From contig CAJNYU010003320.1 in assembly GCA_905331475.1 (NCBI GenBank), positions 186,001-250,000 on the forward strand: DNA of 64,000 nucleotides, in the 5' to 3' direction. The stretch is from Rotaria socialis (taxonomy: Eukaryota > Rotifera > Eurotatoria > Philodinida > Philodinidae). The notes under the pieces are model-generated. The model worked only from the letters and a program-made list of their open reading frames with translations, had not been told where the DNA came from and did not search any database. Below, in pieces: positions 60,965 through 64,000 of this stretch (the first letter of the stretch is position 1; the number at the start of each line of letters is the position of its first letter). Made by a program: the position numbers and the translations under genes.

Positions 60965-63900
60965 TTACCGACTGTAAATTGAAGAAGTTGTGCTAAAACC
61001 ACTCGGCGTTCGATTATGTCTAGAACTATCCATAAGATTATTGCTTTTTGTTTGACATTCTTGCCGAGTTTTTTCTCGTACAATTAAGTCAATTTGTTCA
61101 TCATCAGGCGACCGTGCGAGTGCATAAAATACATTGCAATGATCAGGTATCAGAATTACTATAATAATAATAATAATAATAAATCATTTATTGAACAAAC
61201 AAAATTTATTTCTTACTTCGATCAAGAAATCGTTGTTCAATACAATATCTTTCATAAGTCGATGGATCAAGACCAAACTTATCAAGAATTGTTTTTAAAA
61301 CACTAGTTGTTCGTTCATCGTCTCGAATCTAAAAATAGATATCGTAAAATATTCTCACATATTTAATATCCATTTCAGAATTATAAAAAGAATCTCACGA
61401 GACACACATGTTTTAGACCAACAGAAAATGACAAAAACAAATACTTGCTTTTATGCATTTACTACTATCGAATAGGAAATATAACAATTGTTTGTTTTCA
61501 TTGAGTTATTATTGGTGGCATATCGTATTTCAGTGGCATTTGCATGTGTTGTTGAGGCTGATACGGCCTTTACTTCCCGAGACAATTAAAACATCTTTCG
61601 GGTCGAATAGAATATATTTTTTTATGAATGTATGAACTTTCATTCAAAATCTTGTTTATGCATCGAGAATCCTCTTATTATACAACTCATTAATGTTGAT
61701 TATTACAATTAAAAATTACGAAAGTTTATATTTACAAAATTAATTCACAAGAAAATTCCAATTCCACTGTATTTATGTTATTTTATTTTATTCATCTTGA
61801 CGTGCAACGATTAATACTATGCATCTGCTATTTTTTTCTCATAAATTGACTATAGTAATAATAGATAAATTCACGTTCTTTTCGTAGCTTTGAAGTGACT
61901 CCAACGAATTTTCGAAATACTTTTCTATCAGCAAATAATTGATGTGAGATAAGAGTAGAATAGCATTGGTTTTCACTAGTTTTTTTTAAGACTTGCAGTT
62001 ATACTTACTCGAACTTTTTTATATAAAAGATCATTTTTTCCAGTAAATTGAACTTTTGCTATGATTGTATCATTTTCAGTAGAATTCGATGCACTATTGT
62101 TAGCACCAATTTTTGGCGATGCTGTTGCTGATGTATAACCCTGACTTGAACTACCATTTGACGAAGTTAAAAAGCTCGATGTTGATGAGGATCGCGAATG
62201 ATTTGTATTAGAATTCTATGATATTATTTATAGATGACTTAAGCATTGACAAAGAATTATTCTAGGTTACTTTATCTGGTCTTAGTGGCTGATTCTGACA
62301 ATGCTGTTGGGATAGGGAACTAATTGATATTGCACTTATTTTATCAAGCGATGTCAATGACGGTGATGATTGCAATGAGGTAGCTGATGTGATCATTGAT
62401 CCATTATTTTCATTATTCGATGTTGTATGTGAGTCTAATGATACTATAGATGGGACGCGTTGCATAATACTAAATGAAGAAGAAAAAAAGCTTAATTTCT
62501 ATCATATAAATTCAAATAAGAAGTAACATACGATTTTATCCGTGGTTGGGATCTATAACTTGGTGATGATTGCTCCTGCGGTTGAGAATGATCTGTTACT
62601 TCTTTTGGTTCGATTTGATAAGATAATTCCCAACTAAAATAAAGTCATATACAACATAGATTTATTTTTCAAAAAATTGAATTCTACCTTTCAGTATCAT
62701 TATAAATTCGAACCTTATCAAACCAAGCTTTGAAACGTGATATAGGTTGAAGTGTTGAATATTCATTAGCAGCTAATTGAAACAATTTAATTTGTGCTAA
62801 AACTTCGAATATTTTTCGATGTTTTTCAAAATTAATTAATTTTCTCGATGATGATGAATCATCATTTTCAATGGGAATTGTATTTTGATAAGCAGAATCG
62901 ATGTACGTTAAATCACTGAAATAAAAACCTAAATAAGGCACAGCACCCGTTGTTATCTAAACAAAAATAAGAAACAACGAAAGAATTATAATCCATTAAA
63001 TTATAGGAACAATTTTTTTTATTGTATAACATACTGATCTCTGTTGATCACGTGTCATCTTATGACGATATTTTCGTCCGAGTGTTGCATTAATTGGTGT
63101 GGACACATCGGTATATTTTGTAAGACATTCCTAAGTAGAAAAAAATTTAATTAATTAAAATTATTCGTAGAAAAATTATTTCCAAATTAATAGCAAAATT
63201 ACAAAAAAATATTTTCTACATGCAAGTATTCATTCATTTAATGCTTAGTTTTAAATACTAAACAAAGATGAATTACAGGGCTATTAAAGCAAATAAATGT
63301 AACAGCGTGCAGAATACCGAAATTTTAAAAAAATCAAACCTACAGTGTATTCTGGTAGCATAAGACGAATTTCATCTAGTTGCTGCAAGAATATATTTTA
63401 GTATTCGATTTACATCATGAAATACCGCAAATGTAAAAATTCTAACTATCATCTAGATATTTTTCATCAGGCTTACCTTTTCAAGAATGGTTCTTGTTTG
63501 TTTTCTATCTGCACAACTACCGAAAACATTTTTTAATTCGTCTAATGTTAACTTATAATCATCTGTAACGTAAGACCAAGCTTTATTTAAACGATATATA
63601 CAGCCCGATAAAAGACCGTTCAGGATAGCTGTTAATGACGAAAAATTTTTTAGTTTTCGACATTGATGTGCAACATCAATCCATTTTTCAATCACATGTG
63701 CACGTGTGTGTTCGTCTTGTTCTTTAAGTATTGTTGCTATAACACGGGCAACAACGGCATTGAAATACTGAATGGTTTTTTCGACGGTTGATAGTGTACG
63801 ATCTGAATTATTTCCTGGTGTTCGACGAGAACAACTACCTGTTGATCGAGTTAAACATTCATGTGGTAAAACACGTTTTAATAAATCCTAAAATATGACA

Positions 63901-64000
63901 ACAAAAAAATTATACTTTGAAAATCATATATATGTAATTAAGCGCATACTGCATCAACAATAGTTAATTGTTCGGCAATCATCGTACTTGACATCTCTAA
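60965..64000 (-). CDS. RalGDS/RGL-type Ral guanine-nucleotide exchange factor, C-terminal part
   Basis: Activates Ral GTPases downstream of Ras. Exons seen: >64000-63950, 63887-63477, 63382-63344, 63130-63035, 62956-62688, 62633-62532, 62469-62271, 62215-62009, 61328-61217, 61158-60965; 559 codons, open at the window edge. The visible part starts inside the CDC25 catalytic domain (AEQLTIVDA, DLLKRVLPHECL, IEKWIDVAHQCRKLKNFSSL, GAVPYLGFYFSDLTYID, INFEKHRKIFEVLAQIKLFQ). It continues through SWELSYQIEP and a 150-residue Ser-rich linker to a C-terminal Ras-association domain (AKVQFTGKNDLLYKKVR, LKTILDKFGLDPSTYERYC, LIPDHCNVFYALARSPDD). All blocks follow RalGDS order. RalGDS, RGL1 and RGL2 cannot be distinguished. 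The N-terminal REM domain should lie beyond 64000. The 680 bp intron (61329-62008) shows nothing. Confidence 0.92.

Overview
The window is nuclear DNA of an animal. It is AT-rich, and its genes have many exons separated mostly by 45-70 bp introns with GT...AG ends. They are single-copy animal genes: NAD kinase, KIF17-like kinesin, PIX RhoGEF, WDFY2, syntaxin, MED1, MCU, DHCR7 and RalGDS/RGL. Tiny introns, very short leaders preceded by splice-acceptor-like sequence, an intronless microbial-type hydrolase and many small transposon relics fit a bdelloid rotifer or a similar lophotrochozoan. That placement is inference; no marker in the window proves it.

Layout. 510-3368 (-): NAD kinase. 3369-22151: an 18.8 kb stretch without a recognisable gene, holding three short TSD-flanked transposable elements and two single-N assembly joins flanked by poly-G/poly-C. 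22198-24992 (+): an unrecognised low-complexity Ser/Thr-rich protein. 25076-37681 (-): a compact same-strand cluster. In transcription order it is WDFY2, an intronless alpha/beta hydrolase, PIX-type RhoGEF, KIF17-like kinesin and a secreted Cys-rich two-repeat protein. The hydrolase stop and the PIX start are 32 bp apart, with an acceptor-like polypyrimidine-AG between them. 37.7-45.0 kb: a repeat-rich gap with an imperfect large inverted repeat (about 38.3-42.7 kb) and four members of a foldback MITE family. 45003-46650 (+): syntaxin 7/12-like SNARE. 46841-53229 (+): MED1, whose first intron carries a 968 bp element with 305 bp inverted arms. 55038-56447 (+): mitochondrial calcium uniporter MCU. 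56631-57530: a Tc1/mariner-type relic between TA repeats. 57651-59124 (-): DHCR7. 60965->64000 (-): RalGDS/RGL-type GEF, running off the right edge.

The genes do not form one pathway. They are housekeeping and signalling genes for endosomal traffic (WDFY2, syntaxin), Rho/Ral signalling (PIX, RGL), transcription (MED1), mitochondrial calcium entry (MCU), sterol synthesis (DHCR7) and NADP supply (NADK, which would provide the NADPH that DHCR7 uses). I built all exon models by hand from reading frame, splice phase and remembered family sequence. Every multi-exon CDS listed closes in frame, and all but the unrecognised 22.2-25.0 kb gene also agree with family sequence, but none has been tested against transcripts.
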